Notes under the pieces: generated by a model
Told to the model about the DNA's origin: nothing
The model's database searches: none
The model's input: only the letters and a program-made list of their open reading frames with translations
In this document: piece after piece, positions 17,495 through 26,738 of the stretch
Numbering within the stretch: the first letter of the stretch is position 1
Layout of the letters: every line of letters begins with the position of its first letter
Translations under genes and position numbers: made by a program
NCBI GenBank assembly: GCA_964545205.1
Contig: CAZJFH010000005.1
Location: forward strand, 41,518 to 105,517
DNA: 64,000 nt
Origin: CAZJFH01 sp964545205
GTDB lineage: Bacteria > Pseudomonadota > Alphaproteobacteria > Rhodospirillales > Magnetospirillaceae
Direction: 5' to 3'

Positions 17495-18391
17495 ATGACC
17501 GAATCCTCCTCACGCGCCACCGCGATCGGCTTTACGGCCGTGCTGATGTGGGCGACGCTGGCGCCGCTGACCGCCGAGAGCGGCGCGGTGCCGCCGTTCC
17601 AGCTCGTCGCCATGGCGTTCGCGGTCGCCGCCGCGACCTCGGCGGTGTTCTGGAAGGCCCGCGGCAAGTCGCCGCTCGCGGTGCTGCGCCAGCCGGCCGG
17701 CGCCTGGGCGCTGGGGGTCGGCGGGCTGTTCGGCTACCATTTCTTCTACTTCCTCGCCCTGCGCAACGCCCCGCCGCTGCCGGCCAACCTGATCAACTAT
17801 CTGTGGCCGCTGCTGATCGTGCTGTTCTCGGCGCTGCTGCCGGGCGAGCGGCTGCGGCCGCGCCATGTCGTGGCGGCGCTGCTCGGCTTCGCCGGCGCGG
17901 CGCTGCTGGTCGCCCGCGAGGGCGCCGCCGGGCTGTCCGGCGGCCATGCCCTGGGCTACGCCGCCGCGGTGGCGTGCGCCCTGACCTGGAGCGGCTATTC
18001 GGTCGCCAACCGCCGCTACCGCGGCGTGCCGACCGATGCCGTCGGCGGCTTCTGCGCCGTCACCGCGGTGCTGGCGGCGATCTGCCACGTCGCCTTCGAG
18101 AGCACCGTGTGGCCGGCCGGCCTTGGCGAATGGGCGGCCGTGGTCGGGCTGGGGCTCGGCCCGGTCGGGGCCGCCTTCTTCGTCTGGGACTACGGCTGCA
18201 AGCACGGCGACGTGCGGCTGCTCGGAATTCTGGCCTATGCCGCGCCGCTGATGTCGACGGCGCTGCTGATCGCCATCGGCCGCGGCGCGCTGACCGTCAC
18301 GGTGGCGGTCGCGGCGGCGCTGATCGTCGGCGGCGCGGCGGTGGGCACGCTCGGCGGCGCGCGCCGGCGCCGGCGCATCGTCGGGACCTGA
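17495..18391 (+). CDS. EamA/DMT family exporter, YddG-like
   Basis: A 298-residue protein with ten membrane segments in two EamA repeats. The NLINYLWPLLIVLF motif in segment 4 and the WDYGCKHGDVRLLGILAYAAP-type motif in segments 8-9 resemble E. coli YddG, an exporter of aromatic amino acids. The fold assignment is firm; the substrate is inference. There is no obvious ribosome binding site and the start is chosen from the first membrane helix. It lies 61 bases after the previous membrane protein gene, on the same strand. Confidence 0.8.
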   Translation: MTESSSRATAIGFTAVLMWATLAPLTAESGAVPPFQLVAMAFAVAAATSAVFWKARGKSPLAVLRQPAGAWALGVGGLFGYHFFYFLALRNAPPLPANLINYLWPLLIVLFSALLPGERLRPRHVVAALLGFAGAALLVAREGAAGLSGGHALGYAAAVACALTWSGYSVANRRYRGVPTDAVGGFCAVTAVLAAICHVAFESTVWPAGLGEWAAVVGLGLGPVGAAFFVWDYGCKHGDVRLLGILAYAAPLMSTALLIAIGRGALTVTVAVAAALIVGGAAVGTLGGARRRRRIVGT

Positions 18392-18470
18392 TCGGCCGGA
18401 CGGGGTGTTGCGTCGCGGCCGGAAATCCCATATTCCCACCCATCCACGCAACCGGAAAGCTAGGATCACC

Positions 18471-18758
18471 ATGGCCGATCGCGGCACCAAGCGGAAGTGT
18501 CAGGCCTGTGGGGCCGCCTATTACGACCTCAACCGCAATCCCATCCTGTGCCCGAAATGCGGCGCGCGGTACGAGCATGTCGCACCGGTGCGCGCGCCGA
18601 AGGTGCGCCCGGCGCCGCCGGTCCGCCCCGAGCCCGTGGAGCCGGAGGCCGAGGTCGAAGGTGCCGAGGGCGGCGACGAAGAGTTCGAGGAGGCCGAGGA
18701 CCTGCCCAGCGACGACGAGAACTTCGTGGCGCCGGAGAACGAGGACGAGGAGCGTTGA
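18471..18758 (+). CDS. TIGR02300 / FYDLN acid domain protein
   Basis: A 95-residue protein. The N-terminal zinc-ribbon-like part has CQAC (11-14) and CPKC (28-31) around an AAYYDLNRNP motif, the diagnostic FYDLN-type signature. A Pro/Arg linker follows, and the last 35 residues are almost entirely acidic (Glu/Asp). The family is widespread and nearly restricted to alphaproteobacteria; its function is unknown. AGGA precedes the ATG at a short distance. It is convergent with argB across a bidirectional hairpin. Confidence 0.85.
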   Translation: MADRGTKRKCQACGAAYYDLNRNPILCPKCGARYEHVAPVRAPKVRPAPPVRPEPVEPEAEVEGAEGGDEEFEEAEDLPSDDENFVAPENEDEER

Positions 18759-18765
18759 ACAGGCC

Positions 18766-18795
18766 GCCCGCTCCCCCGCGAGCGGGGGAGCGGGC
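18766..18795. terminator. Bidirectional hairpin between the TIGR02300 gene and argB
   Basis: Perfect 14-base arms (GCCCGCTCCCCCGC and its complement) separated by two bases lie exactly between two convergent stop codons. A pronounced T-run is lacking on both strands, but position and stability favour a shared terminator. Confidence 0.7.
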
Positions 18796-18800
18796 AGGTC

Positions 18801-19702
<902 letters not shown>

Positions 19703-19706
<4 letters not shown>

Positions 19707-20386
19707 GACCCTTGCTCCTGCGGATGGGGGACGGCGAGCGCGGCGAGGGCGGCGCGCAGTTCGGGAATTCCTGTGCCCTCGCGGGAACTGGTGACGGCGA
19801 TCTCGGGATGGGCGGCCGGACGCCGGGCGATGGCGCCGGCGACCGCGGCGCGCACGCGCTCGAGCTCGGCGGCCTTGATCTTGTCGGCCTTGGTCAGCAC
19901 CACCTGGTAGACGACGGCGGCGGTGTCGAGCATCGCCATCGCCTCGCGGTCGACGTCCTTCAGCCCGTGGCGCGAATCGATCAGGATGCACACCCGGCGC
20001 AGGCCGGGGCGGCCGCGCAGGTAGTCGTTGACCAGCCCCGTCCACTGCTTGACCAGATGCTTGGGCGCCTGGGCGTAGCCGTAGCCCGGCAGGTCGACCA
20101 GCATCAGCCGCCCGCCGAGGTCGAAGAAGTTGATCTGCTGCGTCCGCCCCGGCGTCACCGAGGTGCGCGCCAGGGTGTTGCGGCCGGTCAGCGCGTTGAT
20201 CAGGCTCGACTTGCCGACGTTGGAGCGGCCGGCGAAGGCGACCTCGGGCAGCGCCTCGGGCGGCAGCCGGTCGAGGGTGGCGGTGCCGGCGACGAACCGG
20301 CACTCCTGCGCGAACAGCAGACGGCCCGCCTCCAGGAGCCGGGCCGCTGCCGCCGATTCGTCGAGATGTTCGGAATCCTGCGTCAG
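19703..20386 (-). CDS. engB: Ribosome biogenesis GTP-binding protein EngB (YsxC/YihA)
   Basis: A 227-residue GTPase needed for large-subunit assembly. G1 is GRSNVGKSS (about 53-61), G2 a TPGRTQ motif, G3 DLPGYGYA, G4 LTKADK and G5 TSS. I found no ATG, GTG or TTG near the expected N-terminus. The best start is a CTG whose last two bases overlap the yidC stop (CTGA), with GGAAGGGG seven bases upstream; a GTG 11 codons earlier lacks such a site. EngB therefore appears to begin at a rare CTG and be coupled to yidC translation. Confidence 0.9.
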
Positions 20387-22110
20387 AACTTGACCCCTTC
20401 CTTCTTCATGATCACCCACTGCTGAAGGATCGACAGGGTGTTCGACCACGCCCAGTAGATCACCAGACCGGCCGGGAAGGTGGCCAGCAGGAACGTGAAC
20501 ACGATCGGCAGGAAGGTGAACATCTTCGCCTGGATCGGGTCCGTCGGCTGCGGGTTCAGCTTCTGCTGCAGGAACATGGTCGCGCCCATGATCAGCGGCC
20601 AGATGCCGATCATCAGGAAGGACGGCGGATCCCACGGGATCAGGCCGAACAGGTTGAAGATGCTGGTCGGGTCGGGCGCCGACAGGTCGTTGATCCAGCC
20701 GTAGAAGGGCGCGTGGCGCATCTCGATGGTGACGAACAGCACCTTGTAGAGCGCGAAGAAGATCGGAATCTGGATCAGGATCGGCAGGCAGCCGGCGACC
20801 GGGTTGGCCTTCTCGCGCTTGTAGAGCGCCATCAGCTCCTGGTTCAGCCGCATGCGGTCGTCGCCGAAGCGCTCCTGCAGCTTCTGCACCTCGGGCTGCA
20901 GCTTCTTCATCTTGCTCATCGCCTTGTACGACTTGTTCGCCAGCGGGAACAGAGCGAGCTTGACGATGACGGTCAGCGCCAGGATGGCGAGTCCGAAATT
21001 GCCGAACCAGGCGTTGAAGGTCTTCAGGATGTAGAAGAACGGCTTGGTCATGAAATAGAACCAGCCGAAGTCGATCGCCAGGTCGAAGCGCTGGATGCCG
21101 AACTGTTCGCCGTACTGGTCGAGCAGCTCGAGCTTCTTGGCGCCGGCGAACAGGCGCGTGGTGTCCTCGGCGCTGGCGCCGGGGGCGACGGTGACGACCG
21201 GGCCCAGGAAGTCGGTCTGGTACTTCGGGGCGGCGCCGGTCGCGCCGGCGCCGCCGTAGGTCATGCGCATCGACACCGGCGCCGCCTGGCCGGGGGCGAG
21301 GGCGGTGAGCCAGTACTTGTCGGTGATGCCGATCCAGCCGCCGGTGCTCTGGCGCTGGATGGTGCCCTCTTCCTCGAGCTCGGAGTAGTCGACCTCGTTG
21401 AGCGTCGAGTCGAACACGCCCAGCGGCCCCTCGTGCAGGATGTACATGTCCTGCAGGTCGGTCGGCTTGCCGGTGCGCGAGATCAGGGCGTAGGGGTGCA
21501 GGCTGACCGGCTGGCCGGTCTGGTTCTCGACCCGCTGGCTGACGGTGAACAGGTAGTTCTGGTCGACGGTGATGGTGCGCACGAAGCGCAGCCCCTGGCC
21601 GTTGTCCCACGCCAGCACCACCGGCTTGCCCGGGGTCAGCGGCCCGCCCTCGACATGCTCCCAGACGGTGTCGGGGCCGGGCACGGCGACGGTCTGGCCG
21701 GGCGCCGGCACCCAGCCGAATTCGGCGTAATAGGGATTGGGCGCGCCGGGCGGCGACAGCAGCACGATCTCCGGGCTTCGCGGGTCGGGCTCGAGGTGGT
21801 AGTCGACCAGCGTCAGGTCGTCGATGCGGCCGCCCTGCAGCGCGATCGAGCCGTGCAGGCTGGGGGTGTCGATGCGGATGCGCTCGACCGCCTTCAGCGC
21901 CTCGGCGCGGGTCGCCGCCCGCGGCGCGCCGGGCGCCGCGACGCCGGGCGCCTGCGCCGGCTGGCCGGGCGCCGGCGCGCCCGCCTGCTGCTGGGTCTGG
22001 TCCGTCGGCGCCACCGGCTCGGGGGCGAAGATGAACTGGAAACCGAGGAGGATGACGACCGAAAGGACGATCGCCAGAATCAGATTGCGTTGTTCGCTTT
22101 TGTCGCTCAT
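20383..22110 (-). CDS. yidC: Membrane protein insertase YidC
   Basis: A 575-residue insertase. An N-terminal signal anchor (about 9-27) is followed by a Pro/Ala/Gln-rich linker, a large periplasmic beta domain (about 70-340), then five core membrane segments with the AILALTVIVKLALFPL block (conserved positively charged Arg/Lys groove) and a conserved WPLIMGATMFLQQKL-type stretch. Gram-negative length and layout are standard. It inserts membrane proteins alone or with SecYEG, and is essential. It lies between yidD and engB in the rpmH operon. Confidence 0.96.
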   Translation of the reverse strand: MSDKSEQRNLILAIVLSVVILLGFQFIFAPEPVAPTDQTQQQAGAPAPGQPAQAPGVAAPGAPRAATRAEALKAVERIRIDTPSLHGSIALQGGRIDDLTLVDYHLEPDPRSPEIVLLSPPGAPNPYYAEFGWVPAPGQTVAVPGPDTVWEHVEGGPLTPGKPVVLAWDNGQGLRFVRTITVDQNYLFTVSQRVENQTGQPVSLHPYALISRTGKPTDLQDMYILHEGPLGVFDSTLNEVDYSELEEEGTIQRQSTGGWIGITDKYWLTALAPGQAAPVSMRMTYGGAGATGAAPKYQTDFLGPVVTVAPGASAEDTTRLFAGAKKLELLDQYGEQFGIQRFDLAIDFGWFYFMTKPFFYILKTFNAWFGNFGLAILALTVIVKLALFPLANKSYKAMSKMKKLQPEVQKLQERFGDDRMRLNQELMALYKREKANPVAGCLPILIQIPIFFALYKVLFVTIEMRHAPFYGWINDLSAPDPTSIFNLFGLIPWDPPSFLMIGIWPLIMGATMFLQQKLNPQPTDPIQAKMFTFLPIVFTFLLATFPAGLVIYWAWSNTLSILQQWVIMKKEGVKF

Positions 22111-22134
22111 GTCCGGCTTCGCCCGGTTGTCGTT

Positions 22135-22398
22135 CTAGTGAGGGCGCGGGTGGTGATGCCCGCAGCCGCAGCCGTCGCGCGGCGGCACCGGGTCGAACCC
22201 GGAGCCGCCCCAGGGATGGCAGCGCAGGATGCGGCGCAGGCCGAGCCAGCCGCCCTTCAGCGGTCCGTGCACGGCGATCGCCTCGGCGGCGTAGGACGAG
22301 CAGGTCGGCAGGTAGCGGCAGCTCATCGGCAACAGCGGCGAGATCGCCAGCTGGTAGCCGCGGATCGCCAGCCGCATGACCACACTCAACGGATTCAT
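22135..22398 (-). CDS. yidD: Membrane protein insertion efficiency factor YidD
   Basis: An 87-residue protein with an amphipathic N-terminal helix and the family motifs YQLAISPLLPMSCRYLPTCS (about 15-34) and RCHPWGGSGFDPVP (about 59-72). YidD helps YidC-dependent insertion. A Cys/His-rich tail ends the protein. Its ATG overlaps the rnpA stop (ATGA). Confidence 0.95.
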   Translation of the reverse strand: MNPLSVVMRLAIRGYQLAISPLLPMSCRYLPTCSSYAAEAIAVHGPLKGGWLGLRRILRCHPWGGSGFDPVPPRDGCGCGHHHPRPH

Positions 22399-22790
22399 GC
22401 CCTCTCGCCTCCGCCTTCGCCGTCGCGCCACGCCTTGACCCGCTTGAGCGCCGTTTCCAGGTCCCTCACCAGCAACGAAAAGGGACGGGCGACGGTTTCC
22501 TGACGTCCGATCAGCACGTAGTCGAGCCCAGGCGCCGCGTGCTGCGGCAGGACCTGTTCGGCCACGGCGCGCAGGCGCCGGCGGGCGCGGTTGCGCGCCA
22601 CGGCGTTGCCGACCTTCTTGCTGCAGGTGAACCCGACGCGGACGGGCGGGGCGCCCTGGTCCTCCGCCGGCGTTCCGTCGGCCGGCGACGTCGGCGCCGC
22701 CTGCAGCACGAGTCCGGGCGCGGCCCATTTGCGCCGCAGGGCGGCGACGCGGAGAAACTCCGCCCGCCGCTTCAGGCGCGCCAGGGCCAC
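22395..22790 (-). CDS. rnpA: Ribonuclease P protein component RnpA
   Basis: A 131-residue basic protein that assists the RNase P RNA in tRNA 5' maturation. The N-terminal LKRRAEFLRV motif and the central RNR signature (KVGNAVARNRARRRLR, about 59-74) are diagnostic. An alphaproteobacterial insertion of about 20 residues (Ala/Pro/Asp-rich) precedes the VGFTCSKK strand. The start codon is ATG, 10 bases after the rpmH stop. Confidence 0.95.
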   Translation of the reverse strand: MALARLKRRAEFLRVAALRRKWAAPGLVLQAAPTSPADGTPAEDQGAPPVRVGFTCSKKVGNAVARNRARRRLRAVAEQVLPQHAAPGLDYVLIGRQETVARPFSLLVRDLETALKRVKAWRDGEGGGERA

Positions 22791-22800
22791 CGGCTCGTCT

Positions 22801-22935
22801 TTAGGCCGACAGGCGCTTGCGGCCCTTGCCGCGACGGTCGTTGATGACGCGGCGGCCGCCGACGGTGGCCATGCGCGCGCGGAAGCCGTGGCGCCGGGCG
22901 CGGACGAGCTTGCTGGGCTGATAGGTACGCTTCAC
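22801..22935 (-). CDS. rpmH: 50S ribosomal protein L34
   Basis: A 44-residue, highly basic protein. KRTYQPSK at the N-terminus, RRHGFRARM in the middle and the KGRKRLSA end are the L34 signature. The start is a GTG (22933-22935), which gives the standard length; longer in-frame readings would add a non-homologous tail. It is first of the rpmH-rnpA-yidD-yidC-engB-argB operon. dnaA is not upstream as it is in many other bacteria; a TVP38 gene is divergent there. Confidence 0.96.
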   Translation of the reverse strand: MKRTYQPSKLVRARRHGFRARMATVGGRRVINDRRGKGRKRLSA

Positions 22936-23080
22936 GTTAGCTACTCCGGATTCGGCTCGTGAACTGAGGTCCCGCTGTATAAGGGCTGATGCGGTCACGA
23001 GTCAATCCGATGCATGCGGATTTGCCCCGTTCACCAGGAGTTTACTGGCCAGGACCGGCTTTCGTCGCCAGCTTGAGGGC

Positions 23081-23818
23081 ATGAACGAACTCGAGACACC
23101 CCCGTCCGACCGCCGCCGACGCATCCTGCGCTGGGTCCTGCTCGCCGTGCTGGTCGCCACCGCGGCGGCCGGCCTGGCCGTCGATCCCGAGGCGGCGTTC
23201 CGCGAGATTCACCGCCAGCGCTTCGCCCTGCTGGACTGGGTCGGCCAGAATCGGCTGCTGGCCGTCGGCCTCTACATGGGCGTCTACGTCGTCGGCGTGG
23301 CGCTGTCGCTGCCCGGCGCGGTGTGGATGACCATCCTGGGCGGCTTCGTGTTCGGCACGGTGGCCGGCACCTTCTATACGGTGATCGCCGCCACGATCGG
23401 CGCCACCGCTGTTTTCCTTGCCGCCAAGTTCATCATGGGCGATGCTCTGCGCCGGCGCGTCGGCGGCTTTCTCGGCCGGCTGGAGCAGGGATTCCGCCGG
23501 CACGCCTTCAACTACCTGATCGTGCTGCGCATGCTGCCGCTGTTTCCGTTCTGGGTCGTCAATCTGGTGCCGGCGCTGGTCGGGATGCCGCTGCGCGTCT
23601 ACGTCCTCGGCACGCTGATCGGCATCATCCCCGGCTCGCTGGTCTTCGCCAGCCTCGGCGCCGGGCTGTCCGAGGTGCTCGACCGCCAGACGCCGCCCGA
23701 CATCTCGGTGCTGGCGACGCCGGAACTGCTGCTGCCGCTGCTCGGGCTCAGCCTGCTGGCGCTGGCGCCGGTGGCCTGGGCGCACTGGAGGCAGCGCCGG
23801 AGCGACGCCGATGCCTGA
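23081..23818 (+). CDS. TVP38/TMEM64 (DedA-like) membrane protein
   Basis: A 245-residue protein of the SNARE-associated / DedA superfamily (PF09335). It has an N-terminal membrane segment (about 16-34), the LSLPGAVWMTILGGFVFGTVAG re-entrant region (about 76-97) with its Pro-Gly pair, and the FNYLIVLRMLPLFPFWVVN-type motif (about 145-163) with a conserved Arg. Members are thought to move lipids or ions across the membrane. It overlaps the next gene by 8 bases; pairing of a TVP38 protein with a disulfide-reductase-like flavoprotein recurs in proteobacteria. Confidence 0.85.
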   Translation: MNELETPPSDRRRRILRWVLLAVLVATAAAGLAVDPEAAFREIHRQRFALLDWVGQNRLLAVGLYMGVYVVGVALSLPGAVWMTILGGFVFGTVAGTFYTVIAATIGATAVFLAAKFIMGDALRRRVGGFLGRLEQGFRRHAFNYLIVLRMLPLFPFWVVNLVPALVGMPLRVYVLGTLIGIIPGSLVFASLGAGLSEVLDRQTPPDISVLATPELLLPLLGLSLLALAPVAWAHWRQRRSDADA

Positions 23819-25190
23819 CGTGCTCGCCCCCGACCTGTGCGTGATCGGCGGCGGCTCGGGCGGGCTGGTCGTCGCCGCCGGCGCCTCGCAGATGGGCGCC
23901 GCGGTGGTGCTGGTCGAGGCCGGCGCCATGGGCGGCGACTGCCTCAATTCCGGCTGCGTGCCGTCCAAGACCCTGCTGGCGGCGGCGCACGAGGCGAAGG
24001 CCCGCGGCGGGGCGCCCGACTTCGCGGCGGCGATGGCGCGGGTGCGGCGGGTGATCGCCGGGATCGCGCCCAACGATTCGGTCGAGCGCTTCGAAGGCCT
24101 CGGCGTCACGGTGATCCAGGCGCGTGCCCGCTTCATCGCGCCCGACGCGGTCGAGGCCGGCGGCACGGTGATCCGCGCCCGCCGCTTCGTGATCGCCACC
24201 GGCGCCCGGCCGCTGGTGCCCGGCATCCCCGGCCTGCGCGAGGCGCCCCACCTGACCTACGAGACGGTCTGGTCGCTGGCCGCGGCGCCCGAGCATCTGC
24301 TGGTGCTCGGCGGCGGTCCGGTCGGCGTCGAGCTGGCCCAGGCCTTCCGCCGCCTGGGCAGCGCGGTCACCGTGGTCGAGGCCGGCCGCCTGCTGCCGCG
24401 CGAGGATCCCGAACTGGTCGAGCCGGTGCGCCTGCAGCTGCGCCGCGACGGCGTGACCTTGCGCGAGGGCGCCGCGGTGACGGCGGTCGAGGGCGGGGGC
24501 GGGGGCGTCCGGCTGCGGCTCGGCGCCGAGGTCGTCGCGGGTTCGCACCTGCTGGTCGCGGTCGGGCGCCGGCCGGCGGTCGACGGGCTCGACCTCGACG
24601 CCGCCAAGATCGCCCATTCGCCGCAGGGCATCGCGGTCGACAAGGGCCTGCGCACCACCAATCGCCGGGTCTACGCCATCGGCGACGTCACCGGCGGGCC
24701 GCAGTTCACCCATCTCGCCGGCCACCAGGCCGGGCTGGTGCTGCGCAGCGCCCTGTTCCGGCTGCCGGTGCGCAACGACCTGAAGGCGCTGCCGGCGGTG
24801 ACCTACACCGCGCCCGAGCTGGCCCGGGTCGGCCCGACCGAGGACGAGGCCCGCGCCGCCCACGGCGCCGTCGAGGTGCTGCGCTGGCCGTTCTCCGAGA
24901 TCGACCGGGCGCGGACCGACGGCGCGATCGACGGGCTCGCCAAGGTGGTGCTCGACCGCCGCGGCCGCATCCTCGGCGCCGCCATCGTCGGCGCCCGGGC
25001 CGGCGAGCTCATCCAGCCCTGGGTGCTGGCGATCGGGCAGGGGCTCAGGATCGGGGCCCTGGCCGGGATGATGGCGCCCTATCCGACCCTGGGCGAGATC
25101 AACAAGCGCGTCGCCGGCAGCCATTTCATGCCGCGGCTGTTCGGCGACCGGGTCAAGACGCTGGTGCGGCTGCTGGCGCGGCTGCCTTGA
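23811..25190 (+). CDS. FAD-dependent pyridine nucleotide-disulfide reductase-like protein
   Basis: A 459-residue flavoprotein of the dihydrolipoamide dehydrogenase / mercuric reductase family. The FAD-binding GGGSGG motif is at 13-18, the redox pair C-x4-C in GGDCLNSGCVPSK (about 42-54), the NAD-binding GGGPVGVE motif near 169-176 and the second FAD motif AIGDVTGG near 290-297. The catalytic His of the C-terminal HxHPTxxE motif is replaced: the sequence reads APYPTLGE, with Tyr at the His position. It is therefore probably not a true lipoamide or mercury reductase. The substrate is unknown; the partner is the TVP38 gene it overlaps. Confidence 0.85.
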   Translation: MPDVLAPDLCVIGGGSGGLVVAAGASQMGAAVVLVEAGAMGGDCLNSGCVPSKTLLAAAHEAKARGGAPDFAAAMARVRRVIAGIAPNDSVERFEGLGVTVIQARARFIAPDAVEAGGTVIRARRFVIATGARPLVPGIPGLREAPHLTYETVWSLAAAPEHLLVLGGGPVGVELAQAFRRLGSAVTVVEAGRLLPREDPELVEPVRLQLRRDGVTLREGAAVTAVEGGGGGVRLRLGAEVVAGSHLLVAVGRRPAVDGLDLDAAKIAHSPQGIAVDKGLRTTNRRVYAIGDVTGGPQFTHLAGHQAGLVLRSALFRLPVRNDLKALPAVTYTAPELARVGPTEDEARAAHGAVEVLRWPFSEIDRARTDGAIDGLAKVVLDRRGRILGAAIVGARAGELIQPWVLAIGQGLRIGALAGMMAPYPTLGEINKRVAGSHFMPRLFGDRVKTLVRLLARLP

Positions 25191-26575
25191 GCCCGGGCGC
25201 CCGGCAGCCGCCGTTCCACCGCAGCCTGTCGGCGCGGCTGCTGGCGTTGACCGTGCTGTTCGTGATGCTGGCCGAGGTGCTGATCTACGCGCCGTCGATC
25301 GGCCGCTACCGCAAGGCCTGGCTCGAGGAGCGTCTCGACGACGCGCATCTCGCGATCCTGGCGCTCGAGGCCACGCCCGACGGCATGGTCGACGCCGCGC
25401 TGCAGTCGCGGCTGCTGGCCCATGCCGGCACCAGCGGCATCTATCTCTACCGGTCCGACGGCACCAGCCTGATGCTCGGCCCGGACATGCCGCAGCCGGC
25501 CGCGGCGGTCTACGACCTGCGCGAGACCGGGTTTTTCGGCTTCATCGCCGACGCCTTCAAGACCCTGGCCGGCGGCGACGGCCGGCGGCTGATCAAGGTC
25601 GTCGGCCGCTCGTCGCACGACGGCCGCCCGGTCATCGAGGTGCTGGTGCCGGAGGCGCCGCTGCGCGAGGACATGATCGGCTATTCCGGCCGCATCCTGG
25701 CGCTCAGCCTGGTGATCTCGGTGATCACCGCGGCGCTGGTCTATGCCAGCCTGCACCGGCTGCTGGTGCGGCCGATGCGGCGGCTGACCGAGGCGATGCT
25801 GGCCTTCCGCGAGGCGCCCGAGGACGCGCGGCGGACGATCGAGCCCGGCGAGCGCCTCGACGAGGTCGGCACGGCCGAACGCGCCCTGTCGGAGATGCAG
25901 CGCGACCTCCGCGCCGCCCTGACCCAGAAGGCGCGACTGGCGGCGCTCGGCAGCGCGGTCGCCAAGATCAGCCACGACCTGCGCGCCATCCTGTCCTCGG
26001 CGATGGTGGTCTCCGAGCGGCTGGAGGCCAGCGCCGATCCCGAGGTCCGCCGGCTGGCGCCGACGGTGGTCAAGTCCGTCGACCGCGCGGTCGAGCTGTG
26101 CTCGCACACGCTGCGCTACGTCCGCGAAGGCTCGCCCACGGTGCGGCTCGGGCCGGTGGCGCTCGCCGGGGTGATCGACGAGGCGGCGGCGGCGGTGCAG
26201 TCGGAATTCCCGAACACCGTGTGGCGCTGCGCGGTGCCGCCGGACCTGTCGGTCGTCGCCGACCGCGACCTGCTGTTCCGCATTCTCGCCAATCTCGGCC
26301 GCAATGCCGCCGAGGCCGGCGCCGCGACGTTGCGGATCGAGGCGGTGCCCGGTCCCGATCGCCTCGAGCTGCTGATCGCCGACGACGGCACCGGCCTGCC
26401 TCCGGTGGCGCGCCAGAACCTGTTCCGCCCCTTCGCCGGTTCGGCGCGGCCCGGCGGCGCCGGCCTGGGGCTCGCGATCGCGCGCGAACTGGCCGCCGCG
26501 CAGGGCGGCGGGCTCGATCTCGACGGCAGTGGTCCCGGCGGGACGACGTTCCGCCTCGCGCTGCCCTGGCGCTGA
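25187..26575 (+). CDS. Sensor histidine kinase (no adjacent response regulator)
   Basis: A 462-residue membrane kinase. Membrane segments lie at about 17-35 and 170-190, bracketing a periplasmic sensor region of about 130 residues. HAMP-like sequence follows (LLVRPMRRLTEAM), then a HisKA domain with the phosphorylated His in KISHDLRA (near 264), and an HATPase domain with N box (LGRNAAEAG), G1 (DDGTGLP) and G2 (GGAGLGLAIARELA). The start is a TTG overlapping the previous stop (TTGA), because no ATG lies before the first membrane helix. Translation is thus coupled to the flavoprotein, and the TVP38, flavoprotein and kinase genes form one unit. No cognate regulator is nearby. Confidence 0.85.
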   Translation: MSPGARQPPFHRSLSARLLALTVLFVMLAEVLIYAPSIGRYRKAWLEERLDDAHLAILALEATPDGMVDAALQSRLLAHAGTSGIYLYRSDGTSLMLGPDMPQPAAAVYDLRETGFFGFIADAFKTLAGGDGRRLIKVVGRSSHDGRPVIEVLVPEAPLREDMIGYSGRILALSLVISVITAALVYASLHRLLVRPMRRLTEAMLAFREAPEDARRTIEPGERLDEVGTAERALSEMQRDLRAALTQKARLAALGSAVAKISHDLRAILSSAMVVSERLEASADPEVRRLAPTVVKSVDRAVELCSHTLRYVREGSPTVRLGPVALAGVIDEAAAAVQSEFPNTVWRCAVPPDLSVVADRDLLFRILANLGRNAAEAGAATLRIEAVPGPDRLELLIADDGTGLPPVARQNLFRPFAGSARPGGAGLGLAIARELAAAQGGGLDLDGSGPGGTTFRLALPWR

Positions 26576-26738
26576 TCTCTACCGCAGGTATGAATCATGG
26601 CGGAAGGCCATAATCGCCCACGATCATGGCTCTACGACGCCCTAGCCAGTGTGTAGAGTTACAGTTGCGCCGACTCGGCCGCTGTCCCTAAGTACCAGGG
26701 AGATCAAGAAAACACGGCCACGGATCAATCGCGGCGAT

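Noticed and set aside
22936..23080. Replication origin beside rpmH
   Set aside because: No dnaA gene, no cluster of DnaA boxes and no AT-rich unwinding element in the short gap.
23811..25190. Dihydrolipoamide dehydrogenase (lpd) or mercuric reductase (merA)
   Set aside because: The catalytic His of the C-terminal motif is Tyr and there is no mercury-binding Cys tail or 2-oxoacid dehydrogenase neighbour.
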